Below, piece after piece: positions 25,065 through 36,394 of a DNA stretch of 64,000 nucleotides. This DNA is from Mixophyes australis (lineage: Eukaryota > Chordata > Amphibia > Anura > Limnodynastidae). The number at the start of each line of letters is the position of its first letter. The stretch's first letter is position 1. The DNA lies in NCBI GenBank assembly GCA_036250195.1, contig JAVHZZ010000002.1, positions 364,830,124-364,894,123 on the forward strand, read 5' to 3'. Position numbers and translations under genes: made by a program. A model generated the notes under the pieces. It saw only the letters and a list, made by a program, of their open reading frames with translations, was not told the DNA's origin and did no database searches.

Positions 25065-25450
25065 CAGCCTTACACAACTAGGTTTGCCAGAGGAACAATT
25101 AATTACAATTACATTCAGGTCTTAGCTAAATTAAATGATAATATTACAGAAATGTATGATGATACACTTAGGTACATGGGTCAAGAGCTACAAGCATACA
25201 AGAAAGAACTAGTGCAGCGCCAGATGGTAATCAAGTATTTGACAGTTGTTACTGGTGGGTATTGTGTCTCTTTAGCCACTCAGGTTGGAGTTAAATGTTG
25301 GAAACAATTGACAGTAGGATAGATGAGATCCTGCAATTGAAATGGGAATTTCAAAAAATGCATGATGCCTCTCTGACTGGAGTTGGGGAGGATGAAGCTG
25401 GATGGGTCTTCAGGTTGAACCCAGTAAATTTGTTCTCAGGATATGGTCAA
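25065..25450 (+). pseudogene. Retroviral env (TM-like) remnant
   Basis: An open stretch of about 85 codons (25065 to a TAG near 25322) reads as a helical heptad-rich region followed by a Gly-Gly and a Cys-X10-Cys segment. This is the arrangement of a retroviral transmembrane envelope ectodomain. Similarity-like reading continues in other frames to about 25450 with stops. It is an old, broken copy with no complete LTRs recognised. Assignment is by pattern only; a chance coiled-coil frame is the alternative. Confidence 0.4.
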
Positions 25451-26312
25451 TAGGTAAAAGAACTGTTGTCTGCACTATGAAACCTGTTGATCCTAATCTT
25501 AAGTATTTTACTAACTATCTACCAGTTCTGTAAATGTGTTTCCCTGGTAATTAAGTATGGTAAAGGGGCAAAACAAAATGAGGCTGAACTGGTAAATACT
25601 GAAATGGTTTTAATAGTGACATGTACAAAGGGAAGACTGTTAAAGTCAAATTTTTAAAATTGTATGAAAGATCAATATGAATCAATGTACAGTTATAATT
25701 ATGTTATATACAATGCGGTCATAATTAAACATACACATTTGCAGTAGTTATTATCATATCATAAACTTTTGCGATCACATCCATTTTATTAATATTATTG
25801 TTTCATTGTGTATAAACTCAGACTTTATATAATATTACATTAAGTACGCTTATGCAACTCTTTATTGACAGGAACCTGAAGGAAAATGCTTGTGTACCCT
25901 GTATCTGGTGGGTGGCTGGGGGAATGACCAGTTGTCACATACACACTTACCAAGGAGACAGACCCAAGCCTCAAGAACAAAGAACTGAAGAGCTGACCTA
26001 TAGTGAACTGTGTTTTTGAACTCTGCCTGAAGTTTGATCTACAGGAAATGACCAGTGTAACTGAAACTCCTGTTATACAATCGACCCCACTGCATCCTCT
26101 TGTGCAAAAATAACACAGCTCTGTCCTTTGGACAGCAGAGCGTTCATTATTGGAGGTTGGTACTGGCTGCGAGTGCACTTCACCCTCAGGCTTTTTTAGC
26201 AGTATTTTTAAATAATATTTCTGTACTTGATTTCTGAATGCATCTCTATAACCACAACCAAATGGAATAGCCCCTTGCATAACAGTAAGTGTGTGTCAAC
26301 GCAATTGCGGTC
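25451..26312. other. Unrecognised sequence with a 146-codon minus-strand frame
   Basis: The minus strand is open from 26280 to 25840, but the translation shows no domain I recognise and no flanking gene signals. It could belong to an uncharacterised repeat or be chance. Confidence 0.35.
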
Positions 26313-26490
26313 AATTCATCATCATCATTATCACCATTTATTTATATAGCGCCACCAATTCCGCAGCGCTGTACAGAGAAGTGAGGGCAGTGGGGTAGAG
26401 TCCCTGCCCCATTGCGGCTTACAGTCTAAATTCCCTAACACACACACACAGACAGACAGACTAGGGTCAATCTGTTAGCAGCCAATTAAC

Positions 26491-26899
26491 GTTATGTACT
26501 TGCCCTCAGAATTGCCCTCATTCAAGATGGCTGCGATTGCCTCATGAAGTTTCCATCTTGGATCTCTGATATGAACTTGCCCTTACAATAGCCCTTATCC
26601 AAGATGGCCGGGACTGTCTCATGAAGATTCCATCTTGGATCCCATTTCCTGTTTGGGCCTAGAAAAGGTACTTCCTGTTATGAAGCCTTTGCACGAGTAT
26701 TGTGTTTGTATCTGACCCAGATGCTTCCACAGAACCTTGCTTCCTTGTGATTTGGAATACAAGTACTTGATACTTTATCCTCTTGTGACTTTGGACTTTA
26801 TTTGTTGGACACTGGAGATTTATTTATATACCAAAATAAATCCTGTTTATTTCATAACTACCTGGCTATTGGGTTCCGTTTGTGATACCAGAAGTGTGA
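26491..26899. mobile_element. 409-bp insertion in the SINE
   Basis: The insertion is flanked by a perfect 8-bp duplication CAATTAAC (26483-26490 and 26900-26907). It contains an internal direct duplication of about 65 bases (CTTGCCCT...CATCTTGGATC twice, near 26500-26640). Its right part has an AATAAA (about 26836) and GATACCAGAAGTGTGA, reminiscent of an LTR end and primer-binding-site region. No TIRs were seen. Class uncertain. Confidence 0.65.
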
Positions 26900-26959
26900 C
26901 AATTAACCTACCAGTATGTTTTTGGAGTGTGGGAGGAAACCGGAGCACTCGGAGGAAAC

Positions 26960-27955
26960 TAGAGATACTCAGGCTCGGGTCCTTGAGAACCGAACTCACC
27001 CGAACTTAGGGGATCCGAGTACCAAGCCGAGCCGAGCCAACTTTCTCGCTTTTTCGGAATCGAAAATGAGGCAAAACGTCATTGTTACGTCGTTGGATCT
27101 CGCAAGTTTTGAAATCTATAAATACCACCCTCCTGGGCGATCTAGCGCCATTTGAAGGAGAGACACAGAAGGGGTAGCACACTGTGTAGAGCAGTAGGTC
27201 AGCCAAATAGATAGAATTGAAAGAGGAGGGGGTAGCAGTGTTCACCAAAGTGTACAGTGACATTCAGGAGAGCTCTATGGCTAATTCTCATTGCAGAAAA
27301 ATACAAATACTAGTGCTGGCAGGGTTGGTGTAATTCTGCAGTCAAATTCTACTGTGTTATATAGGTAACACACAAAGAGAAGAGCTCCATTGCTAATTCT
27401 CATTGCAGAAAAAAAAAATACTAGTGCTGGCAGGCTTTTTTTCCTTGACTTTGCAGTCAAATTGTATGGTGTTATATAGTTTACACACAAACAGAAGAGC
27501 TCCATTGCACCATTGCTAATTGTCATTGCTGAAATACAAATACTAGGCCTTGCAGGCTTTTCTTCTGACTTTTCTTTTCTGCCACTGCTGTGTGCCAATG
27601 TGTCCTAGCTGTGGTAGGAACTGCTGTGGGTTTGAGTCATTGCTCTGTCGCTTAGCATCCAGCCAGGTCGCTGCAGTATTTGTCCGAAAGTGTATGAAAA
27701 TAATAATGTGACCTGTAAGGTGGTCAAAATTGACTGCAAATGACTTGAAATTAGTGTTATTGAGGTTAATAATAATGTAGGATCAAAAAAGAGCAAAATT
27801 ATGGGATTTTAGCATATTTTGCCAATTTTTCTAAAGAAAATATAGATCCAAAACCAAAGCCAGAACACACGAGGGTGCTTTTGCCACAACCAAAACCAAA
27901 ACACAAAGCTAATTCAAAACCAAAGCCACTTCACGGAGGTCAGTGAGCATCTCTA
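26960..27955. mobile_element. hAT element with TAGAGATRCTCA ends, 996 bp
   Basis: The ends TAGAGATACTCA and TGAGCATCTCTA are flanked by a perfect 8-bp TSD GAGGAAAC (26952-26959 and 27956-27963) inside the SINE body. The 5-base terminus fits the hAT consensus YARNG. The interior has a degenerate triplicated block of about 110 bases (27265-27600) and no transposase. A second copy of its left part begins at 29850. Confidence 0.92.
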
Positions 27956-28148
27956 GAGGAAACCCACGCAAACACAGGGAGAACATACAAACTCCACACA
28001 GATAAGGCTATGGTCGGGACTTGAACTCATGACCCCAATGCTGTAATGCAGAAGTGCTAACCACTTAGCCACTGTGCTGCCCAATTCATGTCCTGTTTTT
28101 CTCATAAGTACACCTGGTTTCAGCAGTATCACTTGCACCAGCTACAGG

Positions 28149-28522
28149 CAGTGCCATATTAAGGGAATGGAGGCCCCTGGGTTAAGGGGGCCTCCATTCC
28201 CCTGTGAGGGCCCCCCCCATGATCCGAGCTGCCCACCCCCCTCTTGATCCGAGCTGCCCGCCCCCCCACCCCCTCAGCACTTACCTCCTTCTCCGGTGCT
28301 CTGTACGCACTTTACTGAGGAGATCTCATGAGATCTCCTCAGTAAGGAGACTACAGCTCGCCGGGGAAGGACCGCAGTGAAACTGCTCAGCAGCACTGAT
28401 CGCGCCGGGGGAGCCCCCGCCCCCAACCGATCAGTACTGCTGCTGAGCACTTTCAAGTGCCCCCTGGATGCCATAGGCCCCTGGGCTGTAGCCCAGTTAG
28501 CCCTATGGTTAATCCAGCCCTG
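28149..28522. mobile_element. hAT MITE with internal palindromes, 374 bp
   Basis: The ends CAGTGCCATATTAAGG and TTAATCCAGCCCTG are inverted. The flanks GCTACAGG (28141-28148) and GCTACATG (28523-28530) form an 8-bp duplication with one mismatch. The centre holds a perfect 34-bp palindrome at 28312-28345 and an imperfect hairpin at about 28388-28446. There is no coding capacity. Confidence 0.85.
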
Positions 28523-28530
28523 GCTACATG

Positions 28531-29841
28531 GCAGGTATAAGTACCGACTGATAGTGATGACTGACACAGAATAGTCTTTGTATTCAAAACTACTCATATG
28601 CATGCCACTAGCTAGCACAGGATATGCGTATGCATGATTCATGTTCGTGTGCAAGTTGTGTCCGTACATGACTCATGCTCTTATTGTCTAAGAAGTAATT
28701 TAGCCCTGTATTTGCCATTTTCTTCAAACTGTCCCTCTCTCCATCACTACTTTTATCTATCTTCAACATACACAACTATCAGCTGCTGCGTTCTTATCGG
28801 AGTTGTTTTCTTTGTAACAATATATACACATCCGCTCTGCCTTGTCTGTCTTTCCCCTACAATTCTGTGGCCACACAGACATTTATTTTTCCCTTTCTAT
28901 CTTTCTTTTTATGACAACTAACATTTATCATTGACATTTCTGTTTTGCTTATCTTCCCCTAGCAATCTCCCTTCCTCTTCACAAAAAATTTTCACCTCAA
29001 CTAAAACATCTGCAAGCTCTGTTTGTTGAGCCGAAGTATAATTGTTATCAGCATAGACACTGTGCATCTGCAGAGAATCTGTTTGATAAGGGGCTGTCAG
29101 CAACACTAGTTTATCATTGTATCCCATTGCAATTAATCAAGTAAAGCTACAATTATGCTGTAATACTTTATGCAATGTCTTAACTGGAATAATCGCATAG
29201 GGACAACTGTTGCAAAAGTAAATTATGCTCTGGTTTCCTTGTTTTCCTTTGTAGCTGTTTTGAGTTGAAACATTTGTGCTTGTTTAACTCAGAATTTGTA
29301 GAACTCCTGCAATTGTGTAACTTCATTTAACTAAATTTATAGCGGATACCTGGTTACATCATTTTCAGTGCTACGTCATCAAATCCTCACTGTGCTTTAT
29401 ATGTGTTGCGACCCAGGATAAAGCAAATAAATAAAATGAATGAAAAATGATTTATCACTCATAGTACATATGACATTTTTAAAGGGAGTGTAAAATGTAT
29501 TTTAAAATCATTAACTTGTTTACAGCTTTGGGTGTTTGAACTTCTCTTGCTTATGTTGTGAAGGGACAATATGGGGGTATTGTACATAGTCATAGTGGAA
29601 TGGTTATATTATGATCTTATACTTTACTGCAAATTTAAAGTGTGTGTGAATCTCAAAATAGTGATGTATAAATCTCTATGATGAATGCACTGTCTCTGCA
29701 CTAATGTACTTCTTCCAGACGCCTGATGAACCAAATATAGAGCAAGTTGAAATCAAGGTCTTTCTGACATTTGGGAAAAGAAAAGTTATTATAGACACTA
29801 AGATCCATGAATGTACAAAAGTGCAGTATAATTGCTGTTTT
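28531..29841. other. Unrecognised sequence
   Basis: No recognisable gene or element terminus. A pyrimidine-rich stretch lies near 28730-28990. Confidence 0.45.
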
Positions 29842-29849
29842 GTGACATC

Positions 29850-30174
29850 TAGGGATGCTCACGCTCAGTTTCTTGAAAACCGGATCTCCCCAAACTTAGG
29901 CAATCTGAGTACCGAGCAGGCTTGGTACTTTTGCGCGTCCTCTGAACTGAAATCGAGGCAAAACATCATTGGCGCGTTGTCGGATTTCACAAGTTTTGGA
30001 TCCTATAAGTAACGTCTCCAGTGTCATTGCTCACACAGAAACAGGAGGGGTGGCAATGTTCTTCACATTCCACAGTGCCATTGCTCATAGAGAAACAGGA
30101 GGGGTGGCAGTGTTCTTATCAGTCTCCAGTGACATTGATCTGTGCCATTGTTCACACAGAAACAAAAAGGGTAG
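29850..30174 (+). mobile_element. hAT element left part, cut off by gypsy LTR
   Basis: It starts TAGGGATGCTCA and follows the same order as the element at 26960 (CTTGAAAACCG, AACTTAGG, CGAGGCAAAAC, TTTCACAAGTTTTG). After about 150 bases it has three units of about 55 bases (CACAGAAACAGGAGGGGTGGCA). It ends where a Ty3/gypsy LTR begins. The right end was not found in the window. Confidence 0.85.
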
Positions 30175-30822
30175 TGTAACGAACTTACCTGTCACTCATT
30201 CCAGAGCTGCTCCATCAGTCCCGATCCTGGCACTTCCGAGTGGCGGGTTATATGATCCACCTGTCAGGGCGGGTATTTTGAATTGTGTCCTCTATTTAGA
30301 TGCTGCACTGGCACACTGTTTGTGTAAGTGCAATGTAGTTGCTGAGTCTCTGACTCCTGTCTTCTGGGATAGCCTTTATCCCTGTGAGTGTATCCCTGTT
30401 GCTGGATCTCCTGTGTACTGTTCTTGGCCTGTCTGACTATGCTTGCTGGATCTCCTGTGTACCGAACTTGGCCTGTCTGACTACGCTTGCTGGATCACTC
30501 GTGTACTGAACTTGGCTTGTCTGACCACGCATTGCTGAATCATCTGTATGCTGAACTTGGCTTGTCTGACTATGCACTGTCTGACTACCCATGTACCTGA
30601 TCCTACCGGTCAGTACATTTTTGCCTGATTCATTGTACTATATCCTTACTATCCTGTTATTCTGGGTCACATCCATACACCTGGTTCCAGTATTACACTT
30701 CTGTGTTATTTATTGGGATCATCATTCTCCCTTTAGGCCTGTGTTACACCCTGAGACAGTCCAACGGGCCTCGACCTGAGAGTTCTCTGCAGCGAGAGGT
30801 CTTCCCCCTGCAGATCGTAACA
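30175..30822 (+). mobile_element. Ty3/gypsy 5' LTR (putative)
   Basis: The segment starts TGTAACGA and ends TCGTAACA, near-inverted termini with TG...CA. It lies directly upstream of gag and interrupts the hAT copy at 29850. Its central part contains GCTGGATCTCCTGTGTAC-type tandem units (about 30400-30560). No matching 3' LTR was seen, so the end is inferred from the termini and the gag position. Confidence 0.65.
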
Positions 30823-30898
30823 GTTTTAAGGACCCAGCAGGAAAGACCCGGCAGGAGACACTTCTCCAAAGGACATATTACAATATTTACTGGGGAGA

Positions 30899-31664
30899 GT
30901 GGAGAAACAAGAAGCCAGTCCGGAATGTCTCATGCAATTTCTTCAGGGATTATCCGTCCGCCTGAATTACCTGCAAAATATCTTAGCGACCCCCTGCTCT
31001 CCGACGATAATGGCTGAGACTACCTCTATATCTACCAGTACATCTTCCTCTCAGATGCGGATTCCTAACCCCCCTAAATTTGATTGGGATCCCAAGCTAT
31101 GTAGAGGATTTTTTAATCAGTTTCAACTGTTAACTGGGAATTTCCCCACTGAGAAGGCCAAAGTCGCATACATTATATCCCTACTCTCTGGTCAGGCCCT
31201 TGCTTGGGCTTCTCCCCTTTGGAAAAGATCCCATTTTGCTGAATTTCTCAGAACCTTTAAGAGAATCTTCAATGAACCCGGATGGGTCTCCAGTGAAGCT
31301 ATTGGGATTCTTAGTTTACAGCAAGGTTCACAATCTGGAGGCCAATATGCCGTTTAATTTAGGACCATGGCATCTGAGTTGCATTGGAATAATGAAGTGC
31401 TTGTGGCTACCCTTTGGCAGGGTCTATCCGACAAGATAAAGGAGGAACTGACTTCTCGAGATTTGCCTTCTCTTGACAATCTAATTTCTTTATGTGTAAA
31501 GGTGGACCTACGAGAGATTCCAAGAGAGAACAGACCCGGCGTACGGTCCAATTAACCCCACAGTTTCAGACAGTAACCCATCTTTCCCAGAAGAAAGGGA
31601 GAGAAGATTTAAAAATAAATTTTGTCTCTGTTGTGGAGGGAATGGGCATCTCATTGGAACCTGT
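30899..31664 (+). pseudogene. Ty3/gypsy gag pseudogene
   Basis: The gag capsid reading includes PPKFDWDPKLCRGFFNQF and AYIISLLSGQALAWASPLW, characteristic of vertebrate (sushi-like) gypsy elements. An in-frame TAA at 31355-31357 interrupts it; the frame resumes to 31555. A shifted frame encodes a CCHC zinc knuckle at 31623-31664 (C-X2-C-X4-H-X4-C), which binds element RNA. Stop and frameshift make this copy non-functional. Confidence 0.9.
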
Positions 31665-31799
31665 CCCATTCGTCAGGGAAAGAAAAACGACAAGGCCTAG
31701 AGGGTCATGGAGGGGTGTCGCTAGGTTTGTCTGCTCTTCCCCTCTGTGACTCTTTTCAAAAGACTTTTCTTTTTCGGGTCCTTCTCCTTTTTGGGGAGT

Positions 31800-32567
31800 A
31801 TTCTATTTCCCTGTGCAGCGGGTAATTTCATATCGGTCTCAAGACTCTCTGATATCAAGACTTGCTATTCCTACCATTCCTCTGGAACGTTCTGTTCAGC
31901 TTACGGCCATAGATGGTAGTAAAATTTTTGGGGGTCTAATTCTTTTGTTTTGTATTATTGCATAAAGAGAAGGTTTCTTTATTTGTTATACCTAAAGCTA
32001 TAAATTCTTTAGTTTTAGCTCTTACTTGGCTCCGTCTTCATTCACCTATCCTTGATTGGCAATCTGCTCAAATTCTCTCCTTGATGCCACTCTCAATATC
32101 TTACTAAATTGGTGCCACTCCACATTATCTCCATTCCTTCCTTTTCCTCCCTGCCATCCCAGTACCAGGAGTTCTCCAATGTCTTTTGTGAACAGAAGGC
32201 CACCGAACTTCCACCTCATCGCGTCTGGGATTGTAGTATTGAGCTTCTTCCTGGCAAATCTTTTCCCCGGGGTCGGGTCTATCCACTCTTAATTCCAGAA
32301 TCTCAGGATATGTCATATTACATTCAAGAAATTCTGAAAAGAGGCTTCATCAGGAAGTTCACTTCACCAGCTGGGGCAGGCTTCTTCTTTGTAAAGAAAA
32401 AAGATGGGGGGCTTCATCCCTGCAAAGACTTTATCGGCCTCAGCGCTATTACCATCAAAAACAGATATCCACTACCCCTGATTTTGGAGCTCTTTAGCCA
32501 TATCAAAGGACCCACTATTTTCTCTAAATTAGATCTGCGAGGGGTGTACAATCCCAGCCCCCATGAG
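31800..32567 (+). pseudogene. Ty3/gypsy protease and RT start, broken
   Basis: Protease-like reading occurs near 31810-31950 across several frames. From 32157 the frame reads as the gypsy spacer and RT N-terminal part, with LPPHRVWDCSIELLPGK, GRVYPL, SPAGAGFFFVKKKDGG and FSKLDLRG. It is cut at 32567 by the hAT insertion. The segment carrying the RT active-site YxDD is absent here and is not present on the far side either, so RT was already deleted before the hAT arrived. Confidence 0.88.
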
Positions 32568-32977
32568 CAGAGCCGGATTTAGACCTCATAGGGCCCTAGG
32601 CAGGATACTGGTTTGGTGCCCCCCTCCGTGAAACAATATTAACTTTTAATACGTTCTAGAAAAGATAGTGCAGACAATGTTATACCAATAAATATTAACT
32701 TTTAATTAAATCCTTACATAAAACAGAGTGCAAATAATGTCGTATATAGCTTTAAATGCTAAGAATTCTTACCCCAAACTTTTTTTATAACTATACACTT
32801 GATATAAAACATACTGCAAACAATCTTCTATTTAAATTTTTGTTGTTAAATAGAATATATTAACTTTAAACGTCTGATATCAGCGAAAATGTCAACTATG
32901 TCCTAAGAAAAAATCCCTAATCACTAGACACAGTTTTATTCAATAACTTTTAACAAATATAACATCCCTTTACAATT

Positions 32978-35584
32978 CTACAGTGCTATTCTGCGTGATT
33001 TTTTTTGGGCAAAATCATCCACTAGGTCATTGAAGTCCAGTTGTTTAACAAGACCTGATTCCACAGATAGCAAAGATAGTGCTGATAGACGATCTTGGCC
33101 CATGGTGGTTCTTCTTTCATTTTTAATTCTTTTTAGACATGAAAATGACCTCTCTCCACTGGCATTAGCAATAGGCATACATAAAAAAATACGTAGCATG
33201 GTTTCTGTATTGGGGAATGTATCCATAAGATCACGGTCAATTATATACTGCCTCATTGCCAAGGGGTTACTCTCCTCAGACAGCATTGAAGAAAATTGGA
33301 TAAATTCTTCAGTAAAAGAATCTTCTATGTCGTCTGGATAATTCTTCTGCAGATTATCTGCCAAACTTCGCAGCTCATTTATCGGTATTCCAGATGAATT
33401 TAGAATTGCAAATCGCCTATTGATGTTTTCATAGGACTTCTTTCGTTTATTCAGCTCCACAGTAAGACGATCAATTACTACATTGATGGTATTGAAAATG
33501 AAGTTTTCTCTTGCTGTAAAAGGTGGTTCAGTGCTGCTCTCTCCCTCATCATGAAAACTTTTCCGTTTCTTTGTGCGCTTTCCTTCACCGCAATAAAAAT
33601 GGTTGGATGTCATTTGTTTAGCTTCAGTTTCAAAAGTGTCAAACAAATCTCTAATTTTTTGCACGTAATTCTCTAGTGAACTGTAGAGTTTCACTACTTC
33701 ATCAATACAGACATTTGTTTTTTGCAAAGTCTTACTTGTTGCATCCAACCTTTCAAGAATGTTTCCCCATAAAACAAGCAAGATGGCAGTTTCAAATCTG
33801 TTAAGTTGCTCTTCCAGAGCTTTTGCTTCTGCTCGAGCATTCGCAGGTTGTTTTTCTGAATTCTTCAATTCATTGAGTGCATCACCAACATGCTTGTAGC
33901 CTCGTCTTAATGCTTTTGTAGCATCAGCACGAGCTGACCATCTTGTGCTTGACAATCTCTTTATGGAAAGATGTCCAGATGCTTTGCTGAGATGAATAGT
34001 TAGTATTTCCCATCGATGAGTTGATGAAGAAAAAAAGGTGTAAAGGCACTCTAAGAAATTAAAGAACGACACAGCTGTTAGACAAGAATCAGCAGCACAT
34101 GCTCCAACTAGATTGAGTGAGTGAGCAGAACAAGGCACATACAGTGCTAAAGGATTTATTGCACAAATTCTTGCTTGCAAGCCATTGTATTTGCCAGACA
34201 TATTGCTGGCATTGTCATAGCTTTGTCCTCGACAGTTGCAAATGTCAATATCTTTATCAGAAAGCACTGATAGTAATGTGCTTTCAAGGTGCTCTCCAGT
34301 ATGGGAATGTATTGGCACAAATCCTAGAAATCGCTCCACTGGTCCATCCTTGTTCACATATCTCACAACTATTGCTAGTTGATCAACATGACTTAGATCT
34401 GGAGTGGAGTCCACAATAACCGAAAAATATTTAGCCTTTTTGAGTTCATGGACTATTGTTTGTAAAACTTTAGCTCCCATAAGCTCAATAAATTCTTCAA
34501 CTGTGGTGGAGGACATGTAATTGCTTACTCCACTTCCTGCTCCTCCATATTGCTTGATATGATTTTCAAGAAATGGATCAAATTCTGCGATCAGTTCTAG
34601 ACATCCAAGGAAACATCCATTCTGTTGAGAACCAAATAACTCATTAGTCCCACGAAAGGGTAAACCACGCCCCCCTAGGAACTTGATAACGGCAACAACT
34701 CTCTTTAAAACTTCTCTCCAGTAATTTTGTTCTTTACCCATTTGTAAAGCAAGGGTGTTGTCTATCCGACAACCAAATTGGGCTCGTTGTGTAAATTTCA
34801 TTATACAGCTGCGATGATCACTTGAGATTTCATGGTCCTTAAACCTTGCTCCAGCATTTTTCCAATCATTAAACCCGGATGTTACAAGGGCATGTGATAT
34901 ACTGCTGTATAGTTTACAAGGGATGCAAAATACATTGCCTTTTGATTTAGAGTATATAAGCCAATCCCGATGAACAATTTCGCCATTAATTTTTTTTCTC
35001 CAAAAGAGATCTGGAGTCAGAAGTCTTGCACAGTCAGAATAGATTCTCCTGGATGCTGAAAAATCTGTCACAGTATTTTTTAATGGATTGCGTGAAAAAT
35101 ACTCTCTAATGGATTCGGTTGTGTTATTACCCAGTACCCAGTCAGCGGGATCATGAGAATAACTTACAACGATATTATCTTCCATCATTTTTATGGATGT
35201 ATCTTCTGATCTTGACAAGGGAGTAGACACTTTCTGAATGCTCTCAGTCTGAAGATCTGCAATTTCTTCACAGAAAGCAGAAGAGGTCTGTTGTACATTT
35301 GCTTCTTCTATGTCATGGGATGGTCCAGACATCAAGCTTGTGGTATTGGAGGTTTCCTCCAAGCTGTCAGGGAAAGTATCCTGCTGTTCACCTGTATCCA
35401 TGTGTGCAGTCATACTGCCCTGCGAAGTTCCTGGACTATCAAAGTCTGGTTCAGGTTCCTCAGAAGACACTGTAGGAATCTTCTGGGTTAAGAAAAGCTG
35501 CATCAATTTTTGTTGTTTCAGTGCTTCCTTTTCCATCTCTCTCTTCTTCTTTCGTTTGGCAGACCCAGATGGTTGCTTATGCAT
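32978..35584 (-). CDS. hAT transposase (TTF-type/DUF4371 class), intact
   Basis: An 868-codon frame without interruption. The N-terminus has a basic patch (KRKKKRE, residues 10-16). A TTF-type zinc finger spans about 180-265 (VFCIPC with C220 and C223, then H251 and H257). A DUF4371-like region follows. The RNase-H-fold catalytic residues appear as D392 (VIVDSTPD), D457 (GQSYDNASNMSG) and E811 (ASGERSFS), with the hAT CxxH motif PCSAHSLNL (C485, H488) and STRW (about 546-549). The C-terminal hAT dimerisation region follows E811. The protein would bind the element ends in the nucleus and excise and insert it with 8-bp TSDs. The best start is the ATG at 35584, just after an acceptor-like TTCTTATTCTGTAG. 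The class also includes domesticated vertebrate ZMYM/THAP-like genes, but the surrounding TIRs and TSD identify this as a transposon. Confidence 0.95.
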   Translation of the reverse strand: MHKQPSGSAKRKKKREMEKEALKQQKLMQLFLTQKIPTVSSEEPEPDFDSPGTSQGSMTAHMDTGEQQDTFPDSLEETSNTTSLMSGPSHDIEEANVQQTSSAFCEEIADLQTESIQKVSTPLSRSEDTSIKMMEDNIVVSYSHDPADWVLGNNTTESIREYFSRNPLKNTVTDFSASRRIYSDCARLLTPDLFWRKKINGEIVHRDWLIYSKSKGNVFCIPCKLYSSISHALVTSGFNDWKNAGARFKDHEISSDHRSCIMKFTQRAQFGCRIDNTLALQMGKEQNYWREVLKRVVAVIKFLGGRGLPFRGTNELFGSQQNGCFLGCLELIAEFDPFLENHIKQYGGAGSGVSNYMSSTTVEEFIELMGAKVLQTIVHELKKAKYFSVIVDSTPDLSHVDQLAIVVRYVNKDGPVERFLGFVPIHSHTGEHLESTLLSVLSDKDIDICNCRGQSYDNASNMSGKYNGLQARICAINPLALYVPCSAHSLNLVGACAADSCLTAVSFFNFLECLYTFFSSSTHRWEILTIHLSKASGHLSIKRLSSTRWSARADATKALRRGYKHVGDALNELKNSEKQPANARAEAKALEEQLNRFETAILLVLWGNILERLDATSKTLQKTNVCIDEVVKLYSSLENYVQKIRDLFDTFETEAKQMTSNHFYCGEGKRTKKRKSFHDEGESSTEPPFTARENFIFNTINVVIDRLTVELNKRKKSYENINRRFAILNSSGIPINELRSLADNLQKNYPDDIEDSFTEEFIQFSSMLSEESNPLAMRQYIIDRDLMDTFPNTETMLRIFLCMPIANASGERSFSCLKRIKNERRTTMGQDRLSALSLLSVESGLVKQLDFNDLVDDFAQKKSRRIAL

Positions 35585-36394
35585 GTTATCTTGTAGTTTT
35601 TCTACAGAATAAGAAAAGTTAATAGCAATTGTATTACCTATTCTATACCTTACATTCTATTTTCCTGCTGAAAATGTCATCATTATATATTCAGCTACAT
35701 CCAAACAAAACAGCAAAGTCAATAATCCTACACAATTGACCCCAAATAAAATTGCCATTGCAACAGTCATGCCTAAATATACAATAAATTACATAGTTGA
35801 TTAGTGTTGTCCCAAAACCTTCAATATGTTAAACATATTTTAATTTCCAAAATCAGTTCTGCACTTTCTCTATCTGACTGCAGCTGTTGTCTAACTACAA
35901 GCCCCTAAAAAAGACCAATCACCCCCTTTAAACATAAATACATTATTTGTTCTTTCGCATACAGATTTCCCTACCGATACAGAAATACATATAATCGTAA
36001 AAAAAGGACTATGAACCATATCCATATTGAAGGAAGCTCCGCCACATAGGTCTATTTATAACCTACTGCCTTTCCCATGCAGAAAAAGCAATAAGCATAT
36101 GGACATGTTTGAACCTCCCATTTGTGTTTGCATATTCTTGTAGTATCCATCATGTCACATGTCAATACTTTAATGTATGGTAGAATTTGATCACTTTATT
36201 TGCATGTGATATTTATACAAGATTTAACCCAGTAGGTGTAAAGTCTGTGATCATATAACATTCAGAGGTCAGCAGCCTTATACACACTTAACCAATTCAT
36301 TTTCATGTGCATGTAAATATCATTTACTACTGTGTGTAACACACACTCCCAGAGAAGACATGCTCCCCCCATGATTTTGCACTATATAAAGACT

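Larger units (their letters stand above)
26320..28082 (-). mobile_element. tRNA-headed SINE interrupted by two insertions
   Basis: On the minus strand, the head (28082 leftward) carries a pol III A box TGGCTAAGTGG and a B box AGTTCAAGTCC. It continues through the conserved GTGTTTGCGTGGGTTTCCTC body, and its tail near 26320-26345 has the L2-like GCGCTATATAAATGGTGAT plus (ATG)n. The TSD is AATTCAT at 26313-26319 and 28083-28089. The body is split by a 409-bp insertion and a 996-bp hAT element, each with its own 8-bp duplication. The SINE would have been transcribed by RNA polymerase III and copied by L2-type machinery. Confidence 0.9.

Noticed and set aside
25840..26280. A 146-codon minus-strand frame as a host gene
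   Set aside because: No domain, promoter or splice support; surrounded by repeat sequence.
27953..28089. A possible tRNA gene (A and B boxes on the minus strand)
   Set aside because: The boxes belong to the head of a SINE with a TSD and L2-like tail; the cloverleaf is not maintained.
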